64,000 bases of DNA, taken from contig NZ_BAABRO010000007.1 in the NCBI RefSeq assembly GCF_039545035.1, positions 62,001 through 126,000 on the forward strand, read 5' to 3'. Numbering within the stretch: position 1 is the first letter of the stretch; each line of letters begins with the position of its first letter. The DNA is from Novipirellula caenicola (GTDB taxonomy: Bacteria; Planctomycetota; Planctomycetia; Pirellulales; Pirellulaceae). Shown here one piece after another: positions 34,991 to 44,756 of this stretch. A program made the translations under genes and the position numbers. The notes under the pieces are model-generated. The model had not been told where the DNA came from. It saw nothing but the letters and a program-made list of their open reading frames with translations, and searched no databases.

Positions 34991-35042
34991 GATCTCCCGT
35001 CTCCTCACTCCTCACTCCTCACTCCTCACTCCTCACTCCTCA
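34991..35042. repeat. CTCACTC heptamer array
   Basis: After CTCCCGTCTC come five perfect 7-bp CTCACTC units (35003-35038 approximately), placed between the multicopper-oxidase start and the tolC-type stop. The unit is the same as in the second half of the array at 19184-19289. No S23 gene is associated. Confidence 0.92.
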
Positions 35043-35049
35043 ATCTGCA

Positions 35050-36552
35050 CTACCGCGGCTTCGGAGTCGCATCGATATGGCCTGGAGGCGTTGGTCCTTG
35101 AGCGGCTTGCAAGCCGCCCTCGAGCATGAATCCACGAACGAGCACCTCGTTGCTACGAACCATCTCGAGCTGTTGGATCTGCGTCAACCGTGCATCGAAT
35201 AAGTCATGCTGTGCGGATAAGACATCAGGCCAATCGACGCGGTTGTCCTTGTAACTTTCCAGCAGTTCTTCGTAAGCCATTTCTGCTTCGGGGATAATCA
35301 CGCGATCGTATTCGGTGGCGATCTGAAGCGACGTCAGGTACTGTTGATAGGTAGTCGCTAAACGCTGCTGCAAATCAAGTTCGACGCGGCGGATTTCCTC
35401 TCGTTGACGCATCAGATCCGCCTGCGCCTGGCGAATTGTGCCTTGGTTGCGGTCAAACACCGGCAGCTCGATCGAGACCCCTGCAACCGCCACCGTTTCT
35501 TTGGCGTCGAAGTTGTAGCCGGATCCACCGCGAGCCACGATATCGGGGACCCACTCGACGCGTTCACGTTGCAGCGTGACTCGGTCGCCCGCAAGTTTGG
35601 CCCGAGCCGCCATCAATTCCGGGCTTTCGGCAAGCAAGGTTGACAACGCTTCTTGGTAGGAAAGGGGGATGGTTTCAGGCATCAATGATCCCGACACCGA
35701 CGCCACGGTAAAGTCGACACCGACGAGCGAAACCAGTCGACGAAACTGTTCTCGATAATGGTTTTCGGCGGTCAATACATCCAACCGAGCTCGCTGCAGT
35801 GTGATATTGGAACGCCGAACTTCGGGACGGGTGGCTTGGCCTTGGTTGTACAACTCACGTGCGGTCACCGCGCCGTCTTCGGCTGTTTTCAATAGCTCGC
35901 GACGCAGTTCCAACACCTGGCTGGCGGCGAGCGTTTGGTAGAAAAGCCTTCGCACATCGTTGCAAACGCGAAACTGCTGAGCGATGGCGAGATGTTCGGT
36001 CACGTGTGCCCGTCGCATGTACTTTTCACGACTCAGATGCAGTTTGCCTGCCGTGACAAAACGCTGTTCCACGATCAACCCTTGGAACTCGCCAGGCGAA
36101 TCTTTGTCACCGGGCACGTCCAATCCGATTTGCTCGCCGCTGTACATCAGCGTGGGGTTCGGATACAGACCGGCTTGCAATGCCTTGGCTGTTTCGCCTG
36201 AAATTTGCAGCCGAGCTTGGCGGATGGTTGGATTGTTCTGCGCAGCGAGCGCTAAAAAATCACTCAGCGTGTAACCGGCGGCTTGAACGTCTTGCGGTAC
36301 TGCGTTGTCAACCACCGAGCCATCGACGACAACCGGAGGCGGCGTCATTGAGTAGGCTTCATCGCCAAGTTGTTCGTGAGGGAACAGCGGACCGGCTGCG
36401 TCCAGATCGCTCAATCCGTAGGGAGCCTCGGGGACCGGCGGCGGAGGGACGAACGTTTTTCCTGGATCCGGTCGCTGGGCCGACGCCAGCGATGCGGATC
36501 CGGTCAGTGCGAGTGCCAATAACATGCGAGATTTCGAAAAACGTCGTTTCAC
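35050..36552 (-). CDS. TolC/CusC-type outer-membrane efflux protein
   Basis: 500 residues with a cleavable signal (RMLLALALTGSASLASAQ) and no lipobox, unlike the other TolC at 19290. OEP repeats are visible: LSDFLALAAQNNPTIRQARLQISGETAKALQAGLYPNPTLM and LLAESPELMAARAKLAGD...REWVPDIVARGGSGY, each followed by long coiled helices. It would form the outer-membrane duct for one of the RND pumps. A CsoR-like operator (36614-36630) lies 62 bases upstream, and the multicopper oxidase and csoR follow on the same strand, suggesting a copper-induced tolC-MCO-csoR unit. Confidence 0.88.
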   Translation of the reverse strand: MKRRFSKSRMLLALALTGSASLASAQRPDPGKTFVPPPPVPEAPYGLSDLDAAGPLFPHEQLGDEAYSMTPPPVVVDGSVVDNAVPQDVQAAGYTLSDFLALAAQNNPTIRQARLQISGETAKALQAGLYPNPTLMYSGEQIGLDVPGDKDSPGEFQGLIVEQRFVTAGKLHLSREKYMRRAHVTEHLAIAQQFRVCNDVRRLFYQTLAASQVLELRRELLKTAEDGAVTARELYNQGQATRPEVRRSNITLQRARLDVLTAENHYREQFRRLVSLVGVDFTVASVSGSLMPETIPLSYQEALSTLLAESPELMAARAKLAGDRVTLQRERVEWVPDIVARGGSGYNFDAKETVAVAGVSIELPVFDRNQGTIRQAQADLMRQREEIRRVELDLQQRLATTYQQYLTSLQIATEYDRVIIPEAEMAYEELLESYKDNRVDWPDVLSAQHDLFDARLTQIQQLEMVRSNEVLVRGFMLEGGLQAAQGPTPPGHIDATPKPR

Positions 36553-36613
36553 TTTGCTTTGCTCCTTGATCCGCCCTGTATGGCATCATTGCCCGTAGAA
36601 CGGTATCGGAGCG

Positions 36614-36630
36614 ATACCCACCCTGGGTAC
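36614..36630. promoter_or_regulatory. CsoR-like operator before the tolC-MCO-csoR unit
   Basis: ATACC-CACCCTG-GGTAC, matching the 5-7-5 pattern of the site at 20998 with one change in the last base. The G/C tract in the middle is usual for CsoR sites. It stands 62 bases before the tolC-type start on the minus strand. Confidence 0.65.
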
Positions 36631-36751
36631 ATGTGGTCTTAACCATTCGAGTGCGTTCACGCAAGAAAATTCCGTTTGTGCGGATTAGGAAGCTTGAAAG
36701 CGGAACGCCCAAAAACAACGCCCGCGAACCTTGTGCCAACGCGGTCCGGTA

Positions 36752-39136
36752 TCACGTTAGTTTTGCGGCACGCAGTCTCAGTGCGTTGGTGATCACCGAC
36801 ACGCTACTGAAACTCATTGCCGCAGCGGCGATCATCGGACTCAGCAAGATCCCAAAGAACGGGTACAGCAGGCCGGCGGCAACCGGAATTCCCAGCGCGT
36901 TGTAAATGAACGCAAAGAACAAGTTTTGGCGAATGTTGCTCATCGTTTTGCGGCTTAGATTGCTCGCCGCCGCGACGCCGCGAAGGTCACCACCGACCAA
37001 AGTGACGCCTGCGGATTCGATCGCGACGCCGGTGCCGGTTCCCATCGCGATGCCCACATTCGCTTCGGCCAATGCCGGGGCGTCATTGATCCCATCGCCT
37101 GCCATCGCCACGATTTTGCCTTCGCTTTTTAGCTGACGGACAAAGGCGTGTTTGACTTCGGGCGAAACCCCTGCATGAAACTCGTCAATGCCCAGCTTGG
37201 TGGCGACCGCTTTCGCCGTAGGTTCTGCATCGCCTGTTAGCATCACGACCTTCAGTCCCAGCTCATGCAGCGTTTCTAGAGCCGCCGGCGTGCTCGGTTT
37301 GATCGGATCGGTGATCGCCATCAGCGCAGCTAACTGACCGTCAACGGCGACAAAGATCACTGTCGCGCCTTCGCTTTGATGCTTCGTCGCTTGCGCACGC
37401 CCCGCTTCGACGCCATCGACGTTTTGCTCGATCAGCAAATCAGCCTTTCCGATGATCACGTCGTGTCCATCGACTTGGGCTCGAACGCCACCGCCGGTAA
37501 TGCTGCTGAACTCGGTCGCATCGTGTTCTGCTGTGTTATCTTGTTTCGCACGTCGCACGATCGCTTGAGCGAGCGGATGTTCACTTTGTGTTTCCACGGC
37601 GGCGGCCAAGGCCAAAATCTCGGTCTCGCTTGTTCCGCCAAACGTTTCGATCGCGGTCACTTCCGGTCGGCCTTGAGTTAACGTGCCGGTTTTGTCGACG
37701 ACGATCGTGTCGACCTTTTCCATCACCTCCAACACTTCGGCATTCTTGATCAGCACGCCCTCTTTGGCACCGCGGCCGACACCGACCATCACCGACATCG
37801 GCGTGGCCAATCCCAACGCACAAGGGCAAGCAATGATCAACACGGCAACGGCGGCGACAAAGGCGTGCGCCAATGCCGGTTCGGGGCCAAACATCGCCCA
37901 ACCGATAAACGCCAAAATCGAACAGACGATCACCGCGGGCACAAAATAGCGAGCCACAACGTCGACCAGCTTTTGAATCGGGGCACGACTCCGCTGAGCA
38001 TCGGCGACCATTTGCACGATCCGGCTCAGCACGGTATCGCCACCCACCCCGACCGCTTCCATCACAAGGGCACCGGTTTGGTTGAGCGTTCCTCCGGTGA
38101 CCTCGTCCCCTTCGGATTTCTGCACGGGGATCGGTTCGCCCGTCAACATCGATTCGTCCACACTGCTGCTGCCGCTGAGGACACGGCCATCGACCGGGAC
38201 TTTTTCGCCGGGGCGGATTCGCAAACGATCTCCTTTGTGCACCGAATCGAGCGAAACTTCCTCTTCGCCCTCGTCGGTCAATCGGTGCGCTGTTTCGGGA
38301 GCCAACTGCATCAATTCACGGATCGCACCGCCGGTTTGCTGCCGTGCGCGAAGCTCCAATACCTGTCCGAGTAACACCAGCGTGATGATCACCGCAGCCG
38401 CCTCGAAGTACAGCGGCGGCACCCCATTTTCGAAGAACGCTTCGGGGATCACGCTAGGCAACAGGACGACCACGAGGCTGAACAGATAAGCCGCCAGCGT
38501 TCCCACCGCGATCAGTGAAAACATGTTCAAATTCATGCTGCGAAATGACTTGACGCCGCGAACCAACAATGGCCAGCCGCACCAAAACACGACCGGTGTG
38601 GCCAGTGCCAATTGCAACCAAGCGAATACGGTTTGAGACATCCAATCGCTGATCCGCAGCCCGACCATCGGCCCCATCGCGATCACCAACAGCGGCACGG
38701 ACAAGGCAACGCCGACCCAGAAGCGAAGTTTCATATCGGCGTACTGCTGGTCATCGCCATGGTCGGCCATGTCGACAAACTTGGGCTCTAAGTCCATGCC
38801 GCAGATAGGGCAGTCCCCCGGCCCCACTTGCTCGATTTCCGGATGCATCGGGCAGGTGTAGACCGCCTCCAGATCAGTTGGCTTTGCGGCCGCAGGGCTC
38901 TTGGGGGACCCTGAACCGTGGCAGCAGGATGATTCGCTTGCAGAAGCATGTTTCTTTGCAGCCTCTTTCTCGGCGCGCGTTGCCAACACCCCTGCCGGGT
39001 CCGCCTCGAATTTCTTCTGACAGCCTTGGCTGCAAAAGAAATACGGTTTTCCATCGTACTCGCTGCGTAGCGAATCGCTCGGATTGACCGTCATTCCACA
39101 AACAGGATCCACGGCGGTGATTTGAGAGGTAGACAT
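36752..39136 (-). CDS. copA: Copper-exporting P1B-type ATPase with YHS and heavy-metal-binding domains
   Basis: 794 residues. The N-terminus has no HMA domain. Instead it has a YHS domain ([22 protein letters not shown], 9-50), a Cys/His linker (SSCCHGSG) and a heavy-metal-binding domain (YTCPMHPEI...[10 protein letters not shown], 93-118). The ATPase core has CPC (437-439, TM6), phosphorylated Asp481 in DKTGTLT, TGEP (332-335), the SEHPLAQAI motif and [10 protein letters not shown]. It exports Cu(I) from the cytoplasm. A CsoR-like site at 39175-39191 lies 39 bases upstream. TM8 residues MGTGTG...[15 protein letters not shown] follow the copper subgroup. Confidence 0.93.
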   Translation of the reverse strand: MSTSQITAVDPVCGMTVNPSDSLRSEYDGKPYFFCSQGCQKKFEADPAGVLATRAEKEAAKKHASASESSCCHGSGSPKSPAAAKPTDLEAVYTCPMHPEIEQVGPGDCPICGMDLEPKFVDMADHGDDQQYADMKLRFWVGVALSVPLLVIAMGPMVGLRISDWMSQTVFAWLQLALATPVVFWCGWPLLVRGVKSFRSMNLNMFSLIAVGTLAAYLFSLVVVLLPSVIPEAFFENGVPPLYFEAAAVIITLVLLGQVLELRARQQTGGAIRELMQLAPETAHRLTDEGEEEVSLDSVHKGDRLRIRPGEKVPVDGRVLSGSSSVDESMLTGEPIPVQKSEGDEVTGGTLNQTGALVMEAVGVGGDTVLSRIVQMVADAQRSRAPIQKLVDVVARYFVPAVIVCSILAFIGWAMFGPEPALAHAFVAAVAVLIIACPCALGLATPMSVMVGVGRGAKEGVLIKNAEVLEVMEKVDTIVVDKTGTLTQGRPEVTAIETFGGTSETEILALAAAVETQSEHPLAQAIVRRAKQDNTAEHDATEFSSITGGGVRAQVDGHDVIIGKADLLIEQNVDGVEAGRAQATKHQSEGATVIFVAVDGQLAALMAITDPIKPSTPAALETLHELGLKVVMLTGDAEPTAKAVATKLGIDEFHAGVSPEVKHAFVRQLKSEGKIVAMAGDGINDAPALAEANVGIAMGTGTGVAIESAGVTLVGGDLRGVAAASNLSRKTMSNIRQNLFFAFIYNALGIPVAAGLLYPFFGILLSPMIAAAAMSFSSVSVITNALRLRAAKLT

Positions 39137-39174
39137 CGAGGCTCTTTCAGCGTGTCAGTTCGGCAATACGTCGT

Positions 39175-39191
39175 ATACCCTCTACCCGTAT
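39175..39191. promoter_or_regulatory. CsoR-like operator before copA (one arm imperfect)
   Basis: ATACC-CTCTACC-CGTAT has the 5-7-5 spacing of the other three sites with one mismatch in the second arm. It is 39 bases upstream of copA, where a CsoR operator is expected. The rest of 39137-39588 holds only the palindrome at 39341. Confidence 0.55.
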
Positions 39192-39340
39192 GCAAGTTGC
39201 ATGCCGTAAGCGGCGGCGTTTGGAGTGTCCAGCAAGGTTCCCCTCGATGCGTGTCAAAGCAAGGCTTCATCACGACGCGCGATACGGCATCTCGCGTTGG
39301 GCTGCTAAAGGCGCTCCATCGAAGATGACAATTCTGCTTC

Positions 39341-39402
39341 ACCCTCCCAACGAAGTCGGGAGGGTCGAAAATCGAGCCGATAGCGAGATTTTCGGGGAGG
39401 GC
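39341..39402. repeat. Palindromic intergenic repeat (family A, copy 2)
   Basis: ACCCTCCC (39341-39348) pairs with GGGAGGGT (39358-39365), and CGAAAATC (39366-39373) with GATTTTCG (39387-39394), followed by GGGGAGGG. The order and loop content match the element at 947-1043, whose sequence otherwise differs, so the family keeps its structure by compensating changes. Confidence 0.7.
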
Positions 39403-39588
39403 TGGTGACGTTGAACTTGCACGGTGTTACCTCGAACAGTGCGATGCCCATCGGTGAACTTGCTCCGCTCGTTTAGGGGCGAACTGTCACCGTAAGGCCG
39501 CATCGTCGACACATTGACGGCAGAGGGTGTGTCGGCCTCCGGCCTGTAATCGCGAAGACCTAGATCACGAATCTGCGACACCCCCAAT

Positions 39589-42051
39589 TTACATCGCGTA
39601 CTGGTAACCAAACACCGCGTTAAAACCGGTGCCGTCGACGCCGCTGCCGAGCACTCGATAGTACTTGTCGGTGATGTTTTCTAGCGATAGCGAGACTTGG
39701 TGTTGGTTCCGCTCGCCGAACGATCGGCCTGTCCGCACATTCAGCGTGGCGTAACCCGGAGTCCCGCCTGAGATGAACCGCACATCACCGAGGTTCGCGT
39801 TGTTGTAACGATCCGCCCGACGCACCATCCAGGTGTAGACATCGAAATAGGCTCGCGATTCGGGAGCCGTCAAACGCAGACCCAAGATTCCTTGGGTTGG
39901 CGGGATCCGCGAAATCGGCTCATCGCTGCTTGTCATTTGTCCGTACGTATAGGCAAAGTTCCCGTACAGCGACAGATTGCGATACAGCAAGTATTCGCCA
40001 CTCAGTTCGGTACCGTTTAGGTACGCGGTTTGATTGGTTAGGAAGTCGGAGCCCCCAATGACTTCGCGAGCCAGGATGCTGTCAAAATCGGTCCAAAATT
40101 CGATCAGCTGCAATCGCAATCGGTCGTCGTTGTATTTCAGCCCGACCTCGTATGTGTAACTATGCTCGGCTTGAACCGAAAGGTTGCCTACCAAAGGCAC
40201 CGAGACATTATTCTGTAGCGACGTTTTGTTTGCCGTCAAATCATCGATCGTCGGAGCACGAAAGCCTTCGTAAACGCCGCCGACCAATCGCACTTCTTCG
40301 GTCAACCGATACGACAACCCAACACTGGCGATCCAATCCTGATACGAGCGTTCAAAATAGGTGGGGCCGAGCGTGTCGAAGTTGGGCGTCCCCGAGACGT
40401 TGATGTTCTCGTAGCGAACGCTCGTCGTTGCATCGAGTCGTTTGGTTAGCGGTACGTTCCATGACAAAAACGCACCCACGCGGTCCGCTTCGGAATCGTC
40501 GGGGTATTGAGGATCGGTTACTGTTGGCGTTGCTCCAGGTGATGTTGGGTTGTTGATCTGGACCCGCTCGGCATTGATCGATTCGGCATAGAAATCGGTG
40601 CCGTACGTCAATTTCCCGAAATCGCCGATGCCTTTGACCGCGGAAAGTGTCACGCCCCAACCGAGATCGTCGAACTCACCGATCTCTCGCCGTGTCGGCT
40701 CAGCCGTAGGGTCGTTGCTCGCATAGCGATCGACCACGCTTGCTTCTTTGGTGCGAGAACCGGATAACGTCAACGAGTATGCATCGGCAAAAAACAAATC
40801 GTCTGCGGCAAGCCCTTCGAGTCGTGCGTAGATCAAATCGCGTTGCTGTGGATCAAACACCGTGGGACGCTGCGTCGGCACGCTTCCATCGGATGCCGGG
40901 CCAAGCACAAACGGCAGGAAGCGATCGCTGCGTTTCAGATCTTGTTGCTCGAAATGTTGCAGCGCGACGGTCAGCAACGAATCTTCGTTAAGCATGCGTT
41001 GCAGTTTGATGTCGCCCGCGTACTGGGTGTAGTCGGTCGCTGGTTGACGCCCAAAATCGCCTCCGACATCGACATTGCCGACATCCAGGTATGAGATGCC
41101 TCCGGTGATTCCGGTCGCTCCATACCAGCCGCTGAAGCCAGTGCGGGTGTACGATGATGCTTCGGCGGTGCTGTAGATTTGACTGAACTGAGGGCTGAAG
41201 TAGTCACCACGCAGCGGGTCAGCAGAGCGCGTGACGACATTGATCACGCCCCCGATCGCATCACTGCCCCACATTGCCGATTCGGCGCCGCGAATGACTT
41301 CGATGCGTTCGATCGACCCTGGATCGATCGTGGCGGCATATTGGTTCGGTCCCGGTCGCAGGATGCTGGTATTCATGCGAATGCCATCCACGAGGACCAG
41401 GATTTGTTGACCGGTCAAACCGCGAATGAACGGTGACAATTGTCCATTGCCGGTTTGTTGCAGCGTGACGCCGACTTCGTTTTGCAGCGCACGATACATC
41501 GTGGTGGCTTGGCGTCGATCGAGGAGATCACGGTCGATGATGGTCGCCATTTGCGGCGTGTTGAACAGATCCGACTCGCCACGCACGATGCTGTTCAGGC
41601 CCGTTGGATTGTTGACGCTGCCGCCAAACATCTGATTGCTTAGCGAGGGGAACGATTCGTTGAAAAACGCTTCGTTCGTGGCGTCTGCTTGCGATGGCGT
41701 ATTGCTTGAAGGCGGCGTCGGCGGCGTTTCAAAATCGTCGCTCGATGGCACAAACGTCTCGCTTGCAGACGCGTCGGTTTCGCTCGCGTTTGCGGTCGAT
41801 CGCGAAGCCTGATCAGGAGCCTCGACTGGGACGGGCGTCGTCGGCGCCTGGGGCGGCCGAACTTCGATCTCCGGCAACGTGGCTGGTTCGTCCTGCTGCA
41901 GCAGCGTGGCCAAGGTGACCGTGGGGTGTGCGGGCGCCGCGACCAACGTTTCGTCGCCTAGTGCGACCGAGCCAATGCCCATCATGCCCAGCGGCGGCAG
42001 CATCGCGATGGCGAGTCGTGAAATCCTTCTCACAGCAATTTGGTCCTTCAT
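39589..42051 (-). CDS. TonB-dependent outer-membrane receptor
   Basis: 820 residues. Signal peptide (RLAIAMLPPLGMMGIGSVALG), then a Pro/Thr-rich stretch of about 100 residues, the plug domain (FNTPQMATIIDRDLLDRRQATTMYRAL, IRGLTGQQILVLVDGIRMN, IERIEVIRGAESAMWGSDAIGGVINVVTR) and a 22-strand barrel. An obvious TonB box is hard to choose; ATLPEIEVRPPQ near 57 is a candidate. The ligand could be heme, a siderophore or copper. The divergent hemP-tonB pair favours heme or iron; the adjoining copper island makes a copper-type receptor possible. Confidence 0.88.
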   Translation of the reverse strand: MKDQIAVRRISRLAIAMLPPLGMMGIGSVALGDETLVAAPAHPTVTLATLLQQDEPATLPEIEVRPPQAPTTPVPVEAPDQASRSTANASETDASASETFVPSSDDFETPPTPPSSNTPSQADATNEAFFNESFPSLSNQMFGGSVNNPTGLNSIVRGESDLFNTPQMATIIDRDLLDRRQATTMYRALQNEVGVTLQQTGNGQLSPFIRGLTGQQILVLVDGIRMNTSILRPGPNQYAATIDPGSIERIEVIRGAESAMWGSDAIGGVINVVTRSADPLRGDYFSPQFSQIYSTAEASSYTRTGFSGWYGATGITGGISYLDVGNVDVGGDFGRQPATDYTQYAGDIKLQRMLNEDSLLTVALQHFEQQDLKRSDRFLPFVLGPASDGSVPTQRPTVFDPQQRDLIYARLEGLAADDLFFADAYSLTLSGSRTKEASVVDRYASNDPTAEPTRREIGEFDDLGWGVTLSAVKGIGDFGKLTYGTDFYAESINAERVQINNPTSPGATPTVTDPQYPDDSEADRVGAFLSWNVPLTKRLDATTSVRYENINVSGTPNFDTLGPTYFERSYQDWIASVGLSYRLTEEVRLVGGVYEGFRAPTIDDLTANKTSLQNNVSVPLVGNLSVQAEHSYTYEVGLKYNDDRLRLQLIEFWTDFDSILAREVIGGSDFLTNQTAYLNGTELSGEYLLYRNLSLYGNFAYTYGQMTSSDEPISRIPPTQGILGLRLTAPESRAYFDVYTWMVRRADRYNNANLGDVRFISGGTPGYATLNVRTGRSFGERNQHQVSLSLENITDKYYRVLGSGVDGTGFNAVFGYQYAM

Positions 42052-42439
42052 TTCCCGAACGATGCATTGGCCGTGGCAGCTGGGCTAGACGCTTGCAATC
42101 GTTCTGATCGAGCTATCCGGTTTCATCGGTGTACTCGCTTCGATTGCTCCATCGCCCTTCTTTGGCACCGGCAAAGTCAACGCAGTGCGAATGACCGTCA
42201 GCGTATTTGCGGGAAATGACGGTGAAAACTTCGCCTGAGGCGGTGAGTAATCCGTCGCGGCAATGTGGGGACCGATCTCGAGGGCGCCGGAAATGCCCAG
42301 GATTCACCGTGCTTCCGCGTGTCGCCGCCGTGTGGCACGTCGCGTGCTTAGAAAGGGTCCGCCTGCCGGCGATGATCTGGCCGGTTTTCGCCCCCGTTTT
42401 TTTTTGAATCCTCGATCGAGTGCCGTAGCCCAATTATCC
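42052..42439. other. Divergent promoter region of receptor and hemP-tonB
   Basis: 388 bases without a convincing gene. A short open frame continues upstream from hemP but reads poorly. It must contain both promoters. I looked for a classical Fur box (GATAATGATAATCATTATC-like) and saw none, so iron control cannot be claimed from sequence. Confidence 0.45.
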
Positions 42440-42703
42440 GTGACTGATTCTGAACCCTCCGAAGCCGACGCGCAGGCCCCGCAAGTGACTACACAGGCCC
42501 CATCGGCCGACGCACAGGCCCCGCCTGCAGCGGCCCAAGCCCCGTCCGCCGCCCCGTCTCATTGCCTGCCTTTGCAATCGTTCCCGAAGATCATTCCGTC
42601 ATCGGAACTACTGCAAGGGCGTCGCGAGGTCTGGATCGAACACGGCAGCGAAATGTATCGGCTTCGCTTAACGACGTCGGGGAAGTTATACTTAACCAAG
42701 TGA
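42440..42703 (+). CDS. hemP: HemP-like hemin uptake protein
   Basis: 87 residues if begun at GTG 42440; no better start follows. The N-terminal half is made of Gln-Ala-Pro-rich repeats of low complexity. The C-terminal 40 residues are the HemP/HmuP domain: SSELLQGRREVWIEHGSEMYRLRL and then TSGKLYLTK. This small family is found with heme uptake genes, possibly as a regulator or chaperone. The TGA stop overlaps the tonB GTG start (GTGA), so translation is coupled. Confidence 0.82.
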   Translation: MTDSEPSEADAQAPQVTTQAPSADAQAPPAAAQAPSAAPSHCLPLQSFPKIIPSSELLQGRREVWIEHGSEMYRLRLTTSGKLYLTK

Positions 42704-43470
42704 GCGACTTTAACCTTTTTATACGATCGACGGGATTTTCCCTGACGCTGCACGCCACCGTGGTGGCGGCGATTTGTGCTGTCCCGATGACCGTCATCGA
42801 TCGCTTCTCGCTGCAGGGCGATTCGCAGGTGGTCACCGTTCAGCTGAGTATGACGATGCCGTCGGCGACGCCCGTTTCGCTCGAACCTGTACCGCTTGAG
42901 CCTGTACCGCTCGAACGGGAACGGGAAACACTTGTTGCCGAACCTGTGGTCGAGGACAGGCTGGCGGACGACGTCTCACGCGATCGGCTAACCACCATCA
43001 CCAAAACGGTGGTGCCGACGGTGTTGCGAGTGCCCGACATGCCCACCGCCACTTCCGTTTCGCGGGCACGACGATCGCAGCCCAAACGCGAGCTGCCGAG
43101 CGTAACCGAGGTCACTGCGGAGCGTCCGCGTCAACCACCGACAGCAGCATTCACTCCCAGCGTTTCGATGAATCCGCTGGAACCCTTGGCAGGGATCTCC
43201 GATCGGACTCCCGCCGATTTTTCGGCCAATGCTCCCCCTGAATACCCCGCCGACGCGGTCGCTCGTCGCTTGGAGGGAACGGTGAAGTTAAAGCTGATGA
43301 TCGACAAAACGGGGCGAGTCGAGCGGGTCGAAATTGTGGATTCCAGCGGGCATGGATCATTGGACCGTGCGGCGGTCGAAGCGGTCCAGGCGTGGCAGGG
43401 CCAGCCTGCGAAACGATATGGACATCCGGTTACGTCCGAGGAAGTGTTGCCGATCCGCTTCCGCTTGTAA
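42700..43470 (+). CDS. tonB: Energy transducer TonB
   Basis: 256 residues from GTG 42700, chosen because it overlaps the hemP stop as GTGA; an upstream ATG (42562) would overlap hemP by 140 bases. One N-terminal membrane helix (FSLTLHATVVAAICAVP), a Pro-rich stretch with short Glu-Pro-Val repeats (about 55-180), and a C-terminal TonB domain: PPEYPADAVARRLEGTVKLKLMIDKTG, VDSSGHGSLDRAAVEAV and PIRFRL. It energises the divergent receptor at 39589. ExbB/ExbD are not in the window. Confidence 0.9.
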   Translation: MSDFNLFIRSTGFSLTLHATVVAAICAVPMTVIDRFSLQGDSQVVTVQLSMTMPSATPVSLEPVPLEPVPLERERETLVAEPVVEDRLADDVSRDRLTTITKTVVPTVLRVPDMPTATSVSRARRSQPKRELPSVTEVTAERPRQPPTAAFTPSVSMNPLEPLAGISDRTPADFSANAPPEYPADAVARRLEGTVKLKLMIDKTGRVERVEIVDSSGHGSLDRAAVEAVQAWQGQPAKRYGHPVTSEEVLPIRFRL

Positions 43471-43513
43471 TGACTGGTGATCCGACCGTGTGCGACCAGC
43501 AAGGGCGAGGCCA

Positions 43514-44110
43514 TCACGCCATTTGGTCCAAGTCCAATTTGGTCGAGTTCGTCGTATTTGCCTTTAGCACCGTTCTGGCCTGCTCGAGCGCCGTTTCGGA
43601 AAGAGTGGCGGTGTTGGCGGCCACGCAATCGCTAGGGATCCAGATCCGGTAGTCACGCATGTAGGCGTCATTGGCCGTGAACAAGATGCAAATGTTAGTG
43701 GCGACGCCGGTAATCACCAACGTGTTGACCCCTAGATTCTTTAGCAGGATATCCAGCGTGGTGCCGTAGAACGCCGAATGCATTGGCTTTAACACAAAGT
43801 AGTCATCCGATTCAGGCACCAAGCGTTCGACGATCGCTTTACCGCGAACATTGTCCTCTAGACAATGATCCACTTGGCTTCGGAAATCGGACTGCCATTT
43901 GCCAAAGTTGTCGTTGGCGTAGATCACCGGCCAACCTCGCTCGGCGAATCGTTGCTTCAGTTTCTGCAGCCGTTTGGCAACCGGCAAAGCAAATTCAAGC
44001 AGTTGTTCGCCTTCGTCAAACTCCAGATCGTTGATCATGTCCACAATCAACAGTGCCGTCGCAAATTGTTCGGTCTCGTCGTATTTGGATTCTGAATCGG
44101 TAAGGCTCAT
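43514..44110 (-). CDS. Isochorismatase-like cysteine hydrolase
   Basis: 198 residues from ATG 44110, which overlaps the upstream stop as ATGA. The fold's catalytic set is visible: Asp in LLIVDMINDLE, Lys in DYFVLKPMHSAFYGT, and Cys in TGVATNICILFTANDAYM. This family includes nicotinamidases and isochorismatases; the substrate is not clear. It is co-transcribed with a helical protein of unknown function and converges with tonB. Confidence 0.85.
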   Translation of the reverse strand: MSLTDSESKYDETEQFATALLIVDMINDLEFDEGEQLLEFALPVAKRLQKLKQRFAERGWPVIYANDNFGKWQSDFRSQVDHCLEDNVRGKAIVERLVPESDDYFVLKPMHSAFYGTTLDILLKNLGVNTLVITGVATNICILFTANDAYMRDYRIWIPSDCVAANTATLSETALEQARTVLKANTTNSTKLDLDQMA

Positions 44111-44595
44111 ACGGCGGTCCTTTGATTCATCGCGAACGCTCCCGTGCGGGTTCGCCACGCTTCGACTTGTTGAAACTGATTCTCTGCACGCTCGATCAAG
44201 CGTGAGTAATCGAGACTGAGTAACTCGGGATCACTCAGCGATTGCAGCATCGTCCACAACGCACGTTTGCCCAAGATTCCCAGCGACAAAAACTCGAGTG
44301 CTTGGAAGTTTCCGAAATCGCCTGATGTCGTGCGTCCGAATTTCGGCATGCTCATCTTGGCTCCGGTCCATGCAATCGTTTTCTTGACCACTCCGGGCAT
44401 CGCGTCATAACGCTGGATCAAACCTTCGAGTTCCGCTCGGTCTTGTTCCACTTCCTGCAGCAGTGTGGTGGCGAATTCACCAAGGGTTTCTCCTTGGTTT
44501 TCGTCGATCAGTCGTTCGATCACGTCCGTTGCCGCGGTCGCGCCAGCGAGGTGGTCATTTAAATAGGTGGATAATAATTCGTGATTCACAGTCAT
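44107..44595 (-). CDS. Helical protein of unknown function
   Basis: 162 residues from ATG 44595 (a TTG four codons upstream is possible). All-helical, no signal peptide or membrane segment. Several Glu and His residues (NHELLSTYLNDHLAGAT, ERLIDENQGETLGEFATTLLQEVEQDRAELEGL) resemble a ferritin-like bundle, but metal-binding ExxH pairs are not clear. The stop overlaps the hydrolase start as ATGA, so the two are coupled. I do not recognise the family. Confidence 0.6.
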   Translation of the reverse strand: MTVNHELLSTYLNDHLAGATAATDVIERLIDENQGETLGEFATTLLQEVEQDRAELEGLIQRYDAMPGVVKKTIAWTGAKMSMPKFGRTTSGDFGNFQALEFLSLGILGKRALWTMLQSLSDPELLSLDYSRLIERAENQFQQVEAWRTRTGAFAMNQRTAV

Positions 44596-44657
44596 TGAAT
44601 TTGCCAAGAGAAGAGTTGATCCGATGTCGTTTGAGACCGCGCCGACGACGACGCGAT

Positions 44658-44756
44658 CTAGTTGGCCCCGATTTAGCTGGCTTCGGTCTAGCTGGCCCCG
44701 ATTTAGCTGGCCTCGGTCTAGCCGGCCCCGATTTAGCTGGCCTCGGTCTAGCCGGC
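44658..44756. repeat. 30-bp tandem minisatellite, 3.3 units
   Basis: Three full units (44658-44687, 44688-44717, 44718-44747) of CTAGCTGGCCCCGATTTAGC plus TGGCCTCGGT, and a partial fourth. Each unit is itself two related halves of 16 and 14 bp. The partial unit supplies the stop codon of the minus-strand gene at 44748-45047. The array lies between that gene and the divergently read helical-protein start. Confidence 0.95.

Noticed and set aside
42263-42439. Longer N-terminus for HemP starting at 42263
   Set aside because: The added 59 residues are Arg-rich, without ribosome site or family match; GTG 42440 gives a normal HemP length.
42052-42439. Fur box in front of hemP-tonB
   Set aside because: No GATAAT-type 19-bp palindrome was found, so iron control is not claimed.
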